Source of the DNA: Sphingomonas quercus
GTDB taxonomy: Bacteria > Pseudomonadota > Alphaproteobacteria > Sphingomonadales > Sphingomonadaceae
Reading direction: 5' to 3'
Assembly: GCF_018863195.1 (NCBI RefSeq)
Contig: NZ_JAHKRT010000009.1
Span: 62,001-126,000 of the forward strand
DNA length: 64,000 nt
This document shows, in pieces, positions 1-7,352 of this stretch (positions are counted from its first letter, which is position 1; every line of letters starts with the position of its first letter). Below the pieces are notes generated by a model. It saw nothing but the letters and a program-made list of their open reading frames with translations, made no database searches and was not told where the DNA came from. A program made the position numbers and the translations under genes.

Positions 1-52
1 GAAAGCCCGCCTGAACAACGGCATCGCACGCGGGGCGGCCAAGGTTCAGATC

Positions 53-1084
53 CTAGGCCGCCGCCTGCTCCTGCCCGGCAGGCCATGCCACGGCGACGCG
101 GTTTCGCCCGCCGGTCTTCGCTTCGTAAAGCATCGCGTCGGCGCGATCGACGAGGTCCTGCGCGGTCTCGTCGAGGTTGAGCTGGGCGACGCCGAGCGAC
201 ACGGTGATCCGGCCGACATCGCGATGGGATTGCTTGGCGCGCACCGTGCGCGAGGCGATGAACGCGCGAAACCGTTCGGCCAGCTCCGCCACCTCGGCGA
301 TCGAGCGGCCCGGGACGACGACGATGAATTCCTCGCCGCCCCATCGCGCCGGGAAGCCTACGCCGTGGCAGAAACGCTCCAGGCTTTGCGCGACCAGCCG
401 CAGCACCTCGTCGCCCATGCGATGGCCGAAGCTGTCGTTGAAATGCTTGAAATGATCGATGTCGAGGAACACCGCGGCAAGGCAGCGCATCTCGACCCGC
501 GCGCGCAGGATCTGCGCGTCGAGATAATCAATGCAGGCCTTGCGATTGGCGAGCCCGGTGAGCGGATCGGTGCGCGATTCGGAGCGCGCGATCTCCAGAT
601 CGGCCTTGAGCCGGTCGATCTGGTGCGAGGAATTGGCCAGGTCCTTTTCGAGGCGCTTGGTCTTCTGCATCATTGCGTTGGTGGCGCGCACCATCTCGGC
701 GAGCATCGCGCGCTGCTTTTCCAGCGTGACGCTGCTCGCCAGCACCTGTTGCCCGTCGTCGAGGGCGACGCGATAGTCGCGCGTGCTGGCCTCGGTGCGG
801 CCGACGAAATTCTCGAGCGCCTCGAGCTGGCGGCGCGCATCGTCGAGCAGGCGGTTGAGCGTGCCGCGGCCGCCGCCGCCGTAAAGCTCGCGCCGGACAT
901 TATCCATCGCGCGCGGGCTGACCCGGCCGGCCGTCCGCATGATGGCGTCGATCGCCTCCACCAGCTCCGGGTCGGCGCCGGTGACGTAGCGATACCAGAA
1001 TTCATAATTGGCCGGGGTCGGCGGGATCTCGCCCGCGCTCATGAGCGAAGCGATGCGCTCCATCACGTCGCCGATGTGGCTCAC
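53..1084 (-). CDS. GGDEF-domain diguanylate cyclase
   Basis: 343 aa. Predicted to make the second messenger cyclic di-GMP from two GTP. The C-terminal GGDEF domain (about residues 170-335) contains RTDPLTGLANR at its start, the metal-binding segment FLDIDHFK (Asp208/Asp210) and an intact RWGGEEF signature (GGEEF 249-253), so it should be catalytic. The position where the RxxD product-inhibition site normally lies (240-243) reads HGVG, so feedback inhibition by c-di-GMP may be absent. The N-terminal half has no membrane segment; residues about 80-165 look helical and coiled-coil-like, and probably dimerise or sense a partner. It is a single gene reading away from rhlE with about 100 bp between them. 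Family assignment is secure; the signal sensed is unknown. Confidence 0.93.
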   Translation of the reverse strand: MSHIGDVMERIASLMSAGEIPPTPANYEFWYRYVTGADPELVEAIDAIMRTAGRVSPRAMDNVRRELYGGGGRGTLNRLLDDARRQLEALENFVGRTEASTRDYRVALDDGQQVLASSVTLEKQRAMLAEMVRATNAMMQKTKRLEKDLANSSHQIDRLKADLEIARSESRTDPLTGLANRKACIDYLDAQILRARVEMRCLAAVFLDIDHFKHFNDSFGHRMGDEVLRLVAQSLERFCHGVGFPARWGGEEFIVVVPGRSIAEVAELAERFRAFIASRTVRAKQSHRDVGRITVSLGVAQLNLDETAQDLVDRADAMLYEAKTGGRNRVAVAWPAGQEQAAA

Positions 1085-1183
1085 GACTTCCCCTCCGATC
1101 GTCTCGCTGCCAGGCCCTCATCCAATAAGCCGCGGACAGGGAAGACTAGAGGTCAAACGGTAAAGAAATCGCGAACCAAGGAA

Positions 1184-2560
1184 CTAGCTGGAGAATCCGT
1201 GCTTGAGGAACTCGGGAATCGGCCCGTTCCAACTGCCGTCGTCGCGCGCGACTTCGGGCTCGGCCGGCCTGTCTTCCTTCCGGGGGCGAGGCGCGGGCGT
1301 GTTCTTCTGGCTCGTTTCAATCGCGTCACGATCGGGCCGGCGCGATCCGCCGCGCCGGGCCCGCGTCGGCTTTTCTTCGGCGGGGCGCGCTTCGGCGGCA
1401 GGGCGCTCGGTGCGCTCGGTGCGGGCGGGGCGATCTGCCTTCACCTCGGGCGCGGCGAGGCGAGGGATGGGCCCGCCGGTCAGCTTTTCGATATTGGCCA
1501 CCGCTTCGGCGTCTTCGGGCGTCGCCAGCGTATAGGCGGTGCCGGTGGCGCCGGCGCGACCGGTGCGGCCGATGCGATGGACATAATCGTCCGGATGCCA
1601 CGGCACGTCATAGTTGAAGACGTGGCTGACGCCCTTGATGTCGAGCCCGCGCGCGGCGACGTCGGAGGCGACGAGGATATTGATTTCGCCGGCCTTGAAG
1701 CGGTCGAGCTCGCGCAGCCGCTCGGGCTGCTCCATGTCGCCATGGATCTGGCCGGCGCGGAAGCCGTCGCGCTTCAGGCTCTGCGCCAGGTCGCGCACCG
1801 TGGTCTTGCGGTTGGAGAAGATGATCGCCGTCTTCACCGCGTCATCCGCCAGCATCCGCGCCAGCGTGGCGCGCTTGTTGCGGGATGCGACCTCGACCAG
1901 CTTCTGGTCGATCGAGGTGTTGGCCGTCGCCGGCCGCGCCACCTCGACATATTTCGGGTTCGACAGGAACTTGTCCGCCAGCTTCTTGATCGGCGGCGGC
2001 ATCGTCGCGGAAAACAGCAGCGTCTGCCGCGTCGCCGGCAGCTTGGTGCAGATTTCCTCGATGTCGGGGATGAAGCCCATGTCGAGCATGCGGTCCGCCT
2101 CGTCGATGACGAGGGTCGAGCAGCCCGACAACAGGATCTTGCCGCGCCCGAACAGGTCCATCAGCCGGCCGGGCGTGGCGATCAGCACGTCGACGCCCTT
2201 TTCCAGCGCCTTGGTCTGGTCGCCCATCGACACGCCGCCGATCAGCAGCGCCATGCTGAGCTTGTGGAACTTACCGTATTTCTCGAAATTCTCGGCAACC
2301 TGCGCGGCCAGTTCGCGCGTCGGCTCGAGGATCAGCGACCGCGGCATCATCGCGCGGGCGCGGCCATGGGCGAGGATGTCGATCATCGGCAGCACGAAGG
2401 ATGCCGTCTTGCCGGTGCCGGTCTGGGCGATGCCGATGAGGTCACGGTTCATCAGCACGGGCGGGATCGCCGCCGCCTGGATCGGCGTGGGCGTGGTGTA
2501 TCCGGCCTCGTTGACGGCCTTCAGCAGTTCGTCGGAAAGGCCGAGATCGGCAAAAGTCAT
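1184..2560 (-). CDS. rhlE: DEAD-box ATP-dependent RNA helicase, RhlE type
   Basis: 458 aa. Cytoplasmic ATP-driven RNA helicase, likely in ribosome assembly or RNA turnover. Motifs in order: Q motif near YTTPTPIQ (22-29), Walker A AQTGTGKT (45-52), PTREL, TPGRL, DEAD box (153-156), SAT, and the C-terminal ARGLDIKGV and HRIGRTGR motifs of the second RecA domain. After about residue 365 comes a low-complexity basic/acidic tail rich in R, E, P and A, usual for RhlE and probably RNA-binding. A perfect TTGACA box on the minus strand (2635-2640) with a weak -10 at 2612-2617 could be its promoter. RhlE is the closest subgroup by overall layout, but RhlB or DeaD-like assignment is not strictly excluded. 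Confidence 0.92.
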   Translation of the reverse strand: MTFADLGLSDELLKAVNEAGYTTPTPIQAAAIPPVLMNRDLIGIAQTGTGKTASFVLPMIDILAHGRARAMMPRSLILEPTRELAAQVAENFEKYGKFHKLSMALLIGGVSMGDQTKALEKGVDVLIATPGRLMDLFGRGKILLSGCSTLVIDEADRMLDMGFIPDIEEICTKLPATRQTLLFSATMPPPIKKLADKFLSNPKYVEVARPATANTSIDQKLVEVASRNKRATLARMLADDAVKTAIIFSNRKTTVRDLAQSLKRDGFRAGQIHGDMEQPERLRELDRFKAGEINILVASDVAARGLDIKGVSHVFNYDVPWHPDDYVHRIGRTGRAGATGTAYTLATPEDAEAVANIEKLTGGPIPRLAAPEVKADRPARTERTERPAAEARPAEEKPTRARRGGSRRPDRDAIETSQKNTPAPRPRKEDRPAEPEVARDDGSWNGPIPEFLKHGFSS

Positions 2561-2611
2561 GCATTATCCGGTGAAAAGAGTGCGTGTCCGGAGGCGCGCA
2601 GGATATTAATC

Positions 2612-2640
2612 GCTAGGACAGAGCAGGCGGCTTTTGTCAA
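2612..2640 (-). promoter_or_regulatory. Candidate sigma-70 promoter for rhlE
   Basis: Minus-strand TTGACA at 2640-2635, then 17 bp, then CCTAGC as a poor -10 (2617-2612), about 50 bp upstream of the rhlE start at 2560. The -35 matches consensus exactly; the -10 does not, so this is a suggestion only. Confidence 0.35.
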
Positions 2641-2675
2641 GCTGATGCGCGTGCCGGATGCGGTGGCGCGGCACT

Positions 2676-3149
2676 TCAGCGCGCGCGGACGGGCACCATC
2701 AGCTTGAATCGCTCGATCACGCATTGCCCGCCGGAACGGGTATGCACCTCGTCGCGATCCGCGCAAATCTGCCTGTTGGGGCCAGGGCGGAGATAGAAGC
2801 CGCCGTAGAAATCGAGCGCCGGGCATTCATCCTCCAGCTCCGCGCGCAGGCGCATGCCGCCGCGCAGGATCAGGTCGACGCTGTCGCGCGCCGTGATCTG
2901 CGCGCCGGCGATGTCGTCCAGCGGGATGCAGCGCGGGCCGCGGCGCTCGCGCCAGCGGGTGATCGGCGCCTCCGCCGCCTTGGCCGGCGCCGGCACGGGT
3001 ACCCGCACGATGACGCGCTGACGGATGGTGATCGACGCCTGGGCCATCGCCACGCCCGCCCACGCCCAGGCGTCCGCGTCCGGTTCGGGCGCGGGAGCGG
3101 GCGTGGCCGCGGCGAGGAAGCTCGCCAGCAACGGCACCAAAGCGATCAT
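2676..3149 (-). CDS. Hypothetical secreted protein
   Basis: 157 aa from the ATG at 3149. Function not recognised. The N-terminus (MIALVPLLASFLAAATPAPA) is a signal-peptide-like hydrophobic stretch followed by an Ala/Pro segment, so the product is probably periplasmic. The mature part has about four Cys (in RGPRCIPL, EDECPAL, RQICADR and GGQCVIE) that could form two disulfides, and the segment IPLDDIAGAQITARDSVDLIL. Similar small secreted proteins with a conserved CIPL/RDSVDL core occur as hypotheticals in sphingomonads. It is transcribed divergently from the FAD dehydrogenase, with 94 bp between starts. The reading frame stays open far upstream of this start, but that part is antisense to the dehydrogenase gene and not credible as protein. 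Confidence 0.75.
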   Translation of the reverse strand: MIALVPLLASFLAAATPAPAPEPDADAWAWAGVAMAQASITIRQRVIVRVPVPAPAKAAEAPITRWRERRGPRCIPLDDIAGAQITARDSVDLILRGGMRLRAELEDECPALDFYGGFYLRPGPNRQICADRDEVHTRSGGQCVIERFKLMVPVRAR

Positions 3150-3242
3150 GATTCGGCTCTCATCGGCCAAAAGGGCTTTGGTCAAGCCGGTTGAATGATG
3201 GATGAATTGGATGGGCGCGCACCCGCGTCCTATAGACGCCCG

Positions 3243-4661
3243 ATGACCGACTTGCTCGACCGACTCGCCCGCAGGCTGGGACCGCGCGGCTTCACCGCCG
3301 ATCGTGACGCGATGGCGCCGTGGCTGGTCGACTGGCGCGGGCGGATGCGGGGCCGGGCGGCGGCGCTGGTCTCGCCGGCCGATCGCGACGAAGTCGCCTT
3401 CGTCGTCGCGGCGGCGGCGGCGGCGGGCGTGCCGGTGGTTCCGCAGGGCGGCAATACCTCGATGGTGGCGGGCGCCACCGCCGACGATCCGGATGCGCTG
3501 ATCCTGTCGCTGCGGCGGATGAACGCGGTGCGGCGGGTCTCGCCGGAAGATAATATGCTCGTCGCCGAGGCCGGCACGATCCTCCACGACGTCCATGTCG
3601 CGGCAGAGGCGGCGGGGCGTCGCTTCCCGCTGTCGCTGGCGGCGAAGGGCTCGGCCACGGTGGGCGGCCTCGTCTCGACCAATGCCGGCGGCACGCAGGT
3701 GCTGCGCTTCGGCCCGATGCGCGCGCTGGTGCTCGGCATCGAGGCGGTGTTGCCCGATGGCGGGCTGTTCGAAGGGCTGTCGGCGCTGCGCAAGGATAAT
3801 CGCGGCTATGATCTGCGCCAGTTGCTGGCCGGCGCCGAGGGAACGCTGGGCGTGATCACCGCGGCCGCGCTGCGGCTGGTGCCGGCGGCGGGCAGCCGCA
3901 CCGTCGCCTGGGTCGGCCTTGCTACCGCGCAGGACGCGCTGGTGCTGCTGCGCCAGCTGGAAGGCGCGACCGGCGACGCGATCGAGAGCTTCGAGATCGT
4001 GCCCGCCGACGCGCTGGAGCTCGTCCTGCGTCACATTCCGGGCACCCGCGCGCCGCTGGCCCGCGGGCATCGCTGGCATGTGCTGATCGAGGCGGTGGCG
4101 CCAAAGGGCGCGCCGCCGGTGCCGCTCGACGAGGCGATTCTCGCCACCGGCCTTGCCGAGGACGCGGTGATCGCCACCAGCGAGGCGCAGGCGGACGCGC
4201 TGTGGCGGCTGCGCGAAAGCATCTCCGAGGCCGAGCGCATCGACGGCATGGCGGCCAAGCACGACATCGCCGTGCCGGTCTCCGCGATGCCGGGGTTCAT
4301 GGCCGAGGCGCGCGCGGCGGTGGAGGCGCGCTTCGCCGGGGTGCGGGTGATCGCCTTCGGCCATCTCGGCGACGGCAATGTCCATTTCAACGTCCGCGCC
4401 CCCGCCGGCGCCGACGATCGCGCCTGGTTCGCGCAGCAGGGGGCGGTGGTCAGCGCCTTCGTCCATGATCTCGTCACCGCGGCCGGGGGCACGCTGTCGG
4501 CCGAACATGGCATCGGCCGGCTGAAGCGGGCCGAGTTCGCGCGGCTCGCCGATCCGGCGCGTCTGGCGGCGATGCGCGCGATCAAGAATGCCCTCGATCC
4601 GGGCGGAATCATGAACCCGGGCGTGCTGGTGCCGCTTGCCGAAGCGCCGTCTCTTTCATAG
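3243..4661 (+). CDS. FAD-binding oxidoreductase, GlcD / D-2-hydroxyacid dehydrogenase type
   Basis: 472 aa. Flavin enzyme predicted to oxidise a D-2-hydroxy acid (D-lactate, glycolate or D-2-hydroxyglutarate type) and pass electrons to a carrier. The N-terminal FAD_binding_4 domain carries the PQGGNTSMVAGA segment that wraps the FAD pyrophosphate and a STNAGGTQVLRFG segment. The C-terminal FAD-oxidase domain carries FGHLGDGNVHFNV (substrate/metal His residues) and the family-end motif SAEHGIGRLKR. Length fits the single-subunit DLD/D2HGDH group; no GlcE or GlcF partner is next to it. I start at ATG 3243 (MTDLLDRL); an in-frame ATG at 3195 would add 16 unremarkable residues. Exact substrate unknown. 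Confidence 0.92.
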   Translation: MTDLLDRLARRLGPRGFTADRDAMAPWLVDWRGRMRGRAAALVSPADRDEVAFVVAAAAAAGVPVVPQGGNTSMVAGATADDPDALILSLRRMNAVRRVSPEDNMLVAEAGTILHDVHVAAEAAGRRFPLSLAAKGSATVGGLVSTNAGGTQVLRFGPMRALVLGIEAVLPDGGLFEGLSALRKDNRGYDLRQLLAGAEGTLGVITAAALRLVPAAGSRTVAWVGLATAQDALVLLRQLEGATGDAIESFEIVPADALELVLRHIPGTRAPLARGHRWHVLIEAVAPKGAPPVPLDEAILATGLAEDAVIATSEAQADALWRLRESISEAERIDGMAAKHDIAVPVSAMPGFMAEARAAVEARFAGVRVIAFGHLGDGNVHFNVRAPAGADDRAWFAQQGAVVSAFVHDLVTAAGGTLSAEHGIGRLKRAEFARLADPARLAAMRAIKNALDPGGIMNPGVLVPLAEAPSLS

Positions 4662-4690
4662 ACGGCCAAAGTTCCTTCAGGAGATTTTCG

Positions 4691-5470
4691 TTGGCTAGCA
4701 ATCCTCAGAGCGGTCTGCCGCTGTTCTACAACGGGCTCGAGCCGCTCTCGAGCCAGCAGCATGCGGAGTGGAAGTCCCGCCGGGTGGAGGGCGCGCCCTT
4801 CCTCGTCGGCGCCCACGCCATTCCCGTGACGGTGGAGGAGATCCCCACCGCTCAGCGTTATTTCCCGATCGTCTTCTCTTCCGGGCCGGACGCGGTGCCG
4901 CTGGCGCTGATGGGCCTCAACGAGGGCGTGAATACCTTCGTGGACGAGGCCGGCAAGCTCACCGACAACGTCTATGTGCCGGCCTATGCGCGCCGCTATC
5001 CGTGGATGCTGGCGCGGCTGTCGCCCAACGCGCAGGACCTGTCGCTGTGCTTCGATCCGACGACCGAGGTAATCGGCCCGTTCGAGGATGGCGAGCCGCT
5101 GTTCGTCGACGGCCAGCCGACCGACGAGGTCAAGAACATCCTCGGCTTCTGCGAGCAATTCGAGATGGCCGGCCAGCGTACCGCGGCCTTCATGAAGGAG
5201 CTGACCGACCAGAAGCTGCTGATCGACGGCGAGTTCACCATCCAGCAGGAAGGCTATCCGCAGCCCTTCGTCTATCGCGGCTTCCAGATGGTCTCGGAAG
5301 AGGCGCTGCAGAACCTTCGCGGCGATGTTGCCCGCAAGATGGTGCAGTCCGGGATGATGGCGGTGATCTTCGCCCATCTCTTCTCGCTGCAACTCATCCG
5401 CGAAGTCTTCGCCCGCCAGATCGAGCAGGGCAAGCTGCCGCCGCAGCAGCTGCCGGTCGCGCCGCTCTGA
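4691..5470 (+). CDS. SapC-family protein
   Basis: 259 aa, TTG start preceded by a good Shine-Dalgarno (AGGAG at 4679-4683). Belongs to the SapC family, named after a Campylobacter gene linked to the surface layer but of unproven biochemistry. In sphingomonads and Caulobacter such proteins usually sit near TonB-dependent receptors or tryptophan halogenases. Recognisable features are the N-terminal LPLFYNGLEPLSSQQHAEWK segment, the YVPAYARRYPW motif and the central FDPTTEVI segment. There is no signal peptide or membrane helix, so it is probably cytosolic. It lies 29 bp after the FAD dehydrogenase and may share its transcript. Confidence 0.88.
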   Translation: MASNPQSGLPLFYNGLEPLSSQQHAEWKSRRVEGAPFLVGAHAIPVTVEEIPTAQRYFPIVFSSGPDAVPLALMGLNEGVNTFVDEAGKLTDNVYVPAYARRYPWMLARLSPNAQDLSLCFDPTTEVIGPFEDGEPLFVDGQPTDEVKNILGFCEQFEMAGQRTAAFMKELTDQKLLIDGEFTIQQEGYPQPFVYRGFQMVSEEALQNLRGDVARKMVQSGMMAVIFAHLFSLQLIREVFARQIEQGKLPPQQLPVAPL

Positions 5471-5510
5471 TCCTCGCTTGAACGGGCGGCACCCGCCCCT
5501 CATATCCGCG

Positions 5511-5542
5511 CCGCCGCCCCGGGGAATGCCCCGGGGCGGCGG
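5511..5542 (+). terminator. Strong GC hairpin after the SapC-family gene
   Basis: Perfect 14-bp inverted repeat (arms 5511-5524 and 5529-5542, CCGCCGCCCCGGGG type, loop AATG) 40 bp after the SapC stop. No T-run follows, so it may be a 3' stabiliser or a weak or Rho-assisted terminator rather than a classic one. Confidence 0.6.
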
Positions 5543-5620
5543 TCTGCGTTCGGATGATCGTCCGCCCCGAGGCCGCTGATGCGCATTTATCGCGCTCGCA
5601 ACGAAAAATTCTGTCCCGGC

Positions 5621-5649
5621 TTGAAACCATCTGACGTCTGACCTATTTA
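5621..5649 (+). promoter_or_regulatory. Sigma-70-like promoter of the candidate small RNA
   Basis: TTGAAA (5621-5626), exactly 17 bp, then TATTTA (5644-5649), giving a predicted start near 5656. No protein gene follows on this strand, but a clean terminator lies at 5732-5765, so the promoter seems to drive a short RNA. Confidence 0.55.
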
Positions 5650-5655
5650 TGTGAT

Positions 5656-5765
5656 GACGTGCGGGGCGTGTCCCCCTTTCGCGACCCGCCGTTAGCGCGC
5701 CTCCCCGGCGCGCTTCCTCCCTGAACCTTGGCCACCTCGTGCCGTTGCGCACGAGGTGGTTTTTT
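5656..5765 (+). ncRNA. Candidate small regulatory RNA with CCUCC-type loops
   Basis: About 110 nt between a sigma-70-like promoter (5621-5649) and an intrinsic terminator (stem 5732-5742/5749-5759, then six T). It contains a hairpin with arms GCGCGCC/GGCGCGC (5695-5701/5707-5713) exposing TCCCC in its loop, then an unpaired TTCCTCCC stretch. C-rich anti-Shine-Dalgarno sequences in loops are typical of alphaproteobacterial sRNAs of the cuckoo/alpha-r14 kind, which block translation start sites. It lies between the 3' end of the SapC gene and the 3' end of the convergent N-formylglutamate amidohydrolase gene (stop at 5773). Whether it is expressed is unknown; the terminator could instead belong to read-through from the SapC transcript. 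Confidence 0.5.
5732..5765 (+). terminator. Rho-independent terminator (small RNA)
   Basis: Stem CCACCTCGTGC / GCACGAGGTGG with a 6-nt loop, followed directly by six T (5760-5765). It is the best-formed plus-strand terminator in this intergenic region. Confidence 0.8.
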
Positions 5766-5772
5766 ATGGCTG

Positions 5773-6696
5773 TTATTCGGCCGCGATGGACTGGACGGAG
5801 CCGAGCGCGACCGCGGCCAGCGCTGCCGTCATCCGCGCGACGAGCGCGGTCATGTCGCCAAGGCCGAGGCCGGGCGTGCGCAGGTCCGGCGCGAGGTAGA
5901 GCGCGCGATCAATCTCCAGCTGCAACGCATGGATGTTCGCTTCCGGCCGGCCGTGGCGGGCCAGCGTCTCGCCGCCGGCGTAGGGCGTGTTCGCGGCGTG
6001 GACGAGCCCGGCCGCCCGGGCCTGCGCGGCCAACACGCCGCGCCCCCAGCCGGCGGCGCTGCGGCCATGGCGGTCGCCGGTGACGAGCTGCGGCGGCTTG
6101 CCGAGCCGGCCCGGCGGCAGGGGCGGCATGGAATGAAGATCGAGCAGCACCGCCACGCCGAATCGCGCACGGGTCGCCGCCAGCAGCGATTCGATCGCGC
6201 CATGCCAGGGGCGATGATCCGCAGCGATCCGCGCCGCCACCTCGTCCGGCGCGAAGCCCCGCCGCCACAGCTCCGCGCCGCCGGGTCCGCGTCGCGGGAT
6301 CAGGCCGAGGCCGCCGCGGACCTTGGCGGTCTCGTCGATCTGGGCGGCGGGCGGGGCGGGATCGATCATCGTCCGGTCCAGCTCGCGCTCGCCGCGATTG
6401 AGGTCGATCCAGGCGCGGGCGCGGCGCGCCACCAGCGCCACCGCCCCGCCTGCCACGGCCGCTTCGATCAGCAGATCGGCGTGGCGATCTTCCAGCGCCT
6501 GCAACGCATGCGTGCCGACGCGAGCGGCGGCGAGAAGAGGGGGCGGATAATCGCGGCCGGCATGCGGCACCGTGATCACCACCGGATGGGTGGGGATGGC
6601 GGGCCCGAGGCGTAGAAACACTGGCTCCGCCCCGCCGGATTCACTAGGCGACGTGATCACCCGTTCGTGGTAGGCTAAGGATGATCCATGGCGCAA
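5773..6696 (-). CDS. N-formylglutamate amidohydrolase family protein
   Basis: 307 aa. Family enzymes hydrolyse N-formyl-L-glutamate to formate and glutamate, the last step of one histidine-degradation route. Family signatures are ITVPHAGRDYPPPLL near residue 40, DRHADLL, ARAWIDLNRGERELD and the metal-ligand segment VLLDLHSMPPL. No hut genes are in the window, so it may act on another N-acyl or formyl substrate. It is transcribed divergently from cpdR with about 90 bp between starts. The first residues (MRHGSSLAYHERVITSPSES) may be partly untranslated; a later start near the GPAIPTHPVVI core is possible. Confidence 0.87.
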   Translation of the reverse strand: MRHGSSLAYHERVITSPSESGGAEPVFLRLGPAIPTHPVVITVPHAGRDYPPPLLAAARVGTHALQALEDRHADLLIEAAVAGGAVALVARRARAWIDLNRGERELDRTMIDPAPPAAQIDETAKVRGGLGLIPRRGPGGAELWRRGFAPDEVAARIAADHRPWHGAIESLLAATRARFGVAVLLDLHSMPPLPPGRLGKPPQLVTGDRHGRSAAGWGRGVLAAQARAAGLVHAANTPYAGGETLARHGRPEANIHALQLEIDRALYLAPDLRTPGLGLGDMTALVARMTAALAAVALGSVQSIAAE

Positions 6697-6785
6697 TGGG
6701 GAAGGGCGCCAGCATACCCGATTGTTAACCTGGCGGCATGTACGGGGCCATCGGATAGACGATTTACTGGGGAAAACGCGCTGTC

Positions 6786-7163
6786 ATGATTCGCATCCTG
6801 CTGGCTGAGGACGATGATTCGATGCGCGAATATCTCGTGCGCGCGTTGGAGCGGACGGGTTATGCCGTCACCGCCGTCGATCGCGGCACTGCCGCCATCC
6901 CTTATCTGGAGCGCGAGCAGTTCGATCTGCTGCTCACTGACATCGTCATGCCGGAGATGGACGGGATCGAGCTCGCCCAGCGCGCGGCGGCGATCGCGCC
7001 GGGCCTGCGCGTGATGTTCATTACCGGCTTCGCGGCCGTCGCGCTGAAGGCGGGCAACGCGCCGAGCAACGCCAAGGTCCTGTCCAAGCCCTTCCACCTG
7101 CGCGAACTCGTCACCGAGGTGGAGCGCATGTTCCGCGTCGACAGCGCCTCCGGGTCGAGCTGA
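6786..7163 (+). CDS. cpdR: CpdR-like single-domain response regulator
   Basis: 125 aa, a stand-alone receiver domain. In Caulobacter CpdR, when unphosphorylated, directs ClpXP to the pole and primes cell-cycle substrates for proteolysis; phosphorylation by the CckA-ChpT relay switches this off. Visible here are the acidic pocket EDDD (8-11), phospho-acceptor Asp52 in TDIVMPEMDG, a Thr-Gly switch in MFITGFA, and the conserved Lys-Pro of LSKPFHLRELV near the C-terminus. A TTAACC half-site of the CtrA type lies upstream (6724-6729) without a second half at the usual spacing, so CtrA control is only a hint. The downstream neighbour is tRNA-Val. Confidence 0.9.
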   Translation: MIRILLAEDDDSMREYLVRALERTGYAVTAVDRGTAAIPYLEREQFDLLLTDIVMPEMDGIELAQRAAAIAPGLRVMFITGFAAVALKAGNAPSNAKVLSKPFHLRELVTEVERMFRVDSASGSS

Positions 7164-7213
7164 CAGAGAGTGGCTTGCGTTGCGCGAGCTGCCCCGCTAG
7201 AGGCGGCCCCCTT

Positions 7214-7288
7214 GGGCGTGTAGCTCAGTGGTAGAGCACTGTGTTGACATCGCAGGGGTCGCAAGTTCAATCCTTGCCACGCCCACCA
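7214..7288 (+). tRNA. tRNA-Val (anticodon GAC)
   Basis: 75 nt with encoded CCA. Acceptor GGGCGTG (7214-7220) pairs with CACGCCC (7278-7284), discriminator A then CCA. The D stem is GCTC/GAGC, and the anticodon stem CTGTG/CGCAG closes the loop TTGACAT, giving anticodon GAC. The T arm GGGTC-GCAAGTTCAATCC-TTGCC region has the expected GTTCAA loop. All arms fold by eye. Confidence 0.96.
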
Positions 7289-7330
7289 TCATAAACCCCG
7301 GGAAACATTGATTTTCCGGGGTTTATGATG
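7287..7330 (+). terminator. Long hairpin immediately after tRNA-Val
   Basis: Arms 7287-7301 and 7316-7330 pair perfectly for 15 bp, extendable to 19 with one G-T, around the hexaloop CATTGA. The stem begins inside the encoded CCA of the tRNA. It is followed by a run of nine C (7331-7339) rather than T, so it is probably a processing or termination structure for the tRNA transcript, and may serve the convergent gene ending at 7353 too. Confidence 0.65.
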
Positions 7331-7352
7331 CCCCCCCCCGTACCCCGTCTGC

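Noticed and set aside
1-52. Possible end of a plus-strand gene at the left edge (AAG CCC GCC TGA at 3-14).
   Set aside because: Only three codons are visible; nothing supports it.
224-2707. Long open frame on the plus strand opposite the GGDEF and rhlE genes (about 827 codons).
   Set aside because: It is antisense to two well-supported genes. High GC at the third position makes the opposite strand long and open. The protein is Arg/Gly/Ala-rich with no family, start site or Shine-Dalgarno.
2676-4508. A long minus-strand frame continuing from the hypothetical secreted protein into the FAD dehydrogenase region.
   Set aside because: Only the part after ATG 3149 has a signal peptide and normal composition; the rest is antisense to the dehydrogenase.
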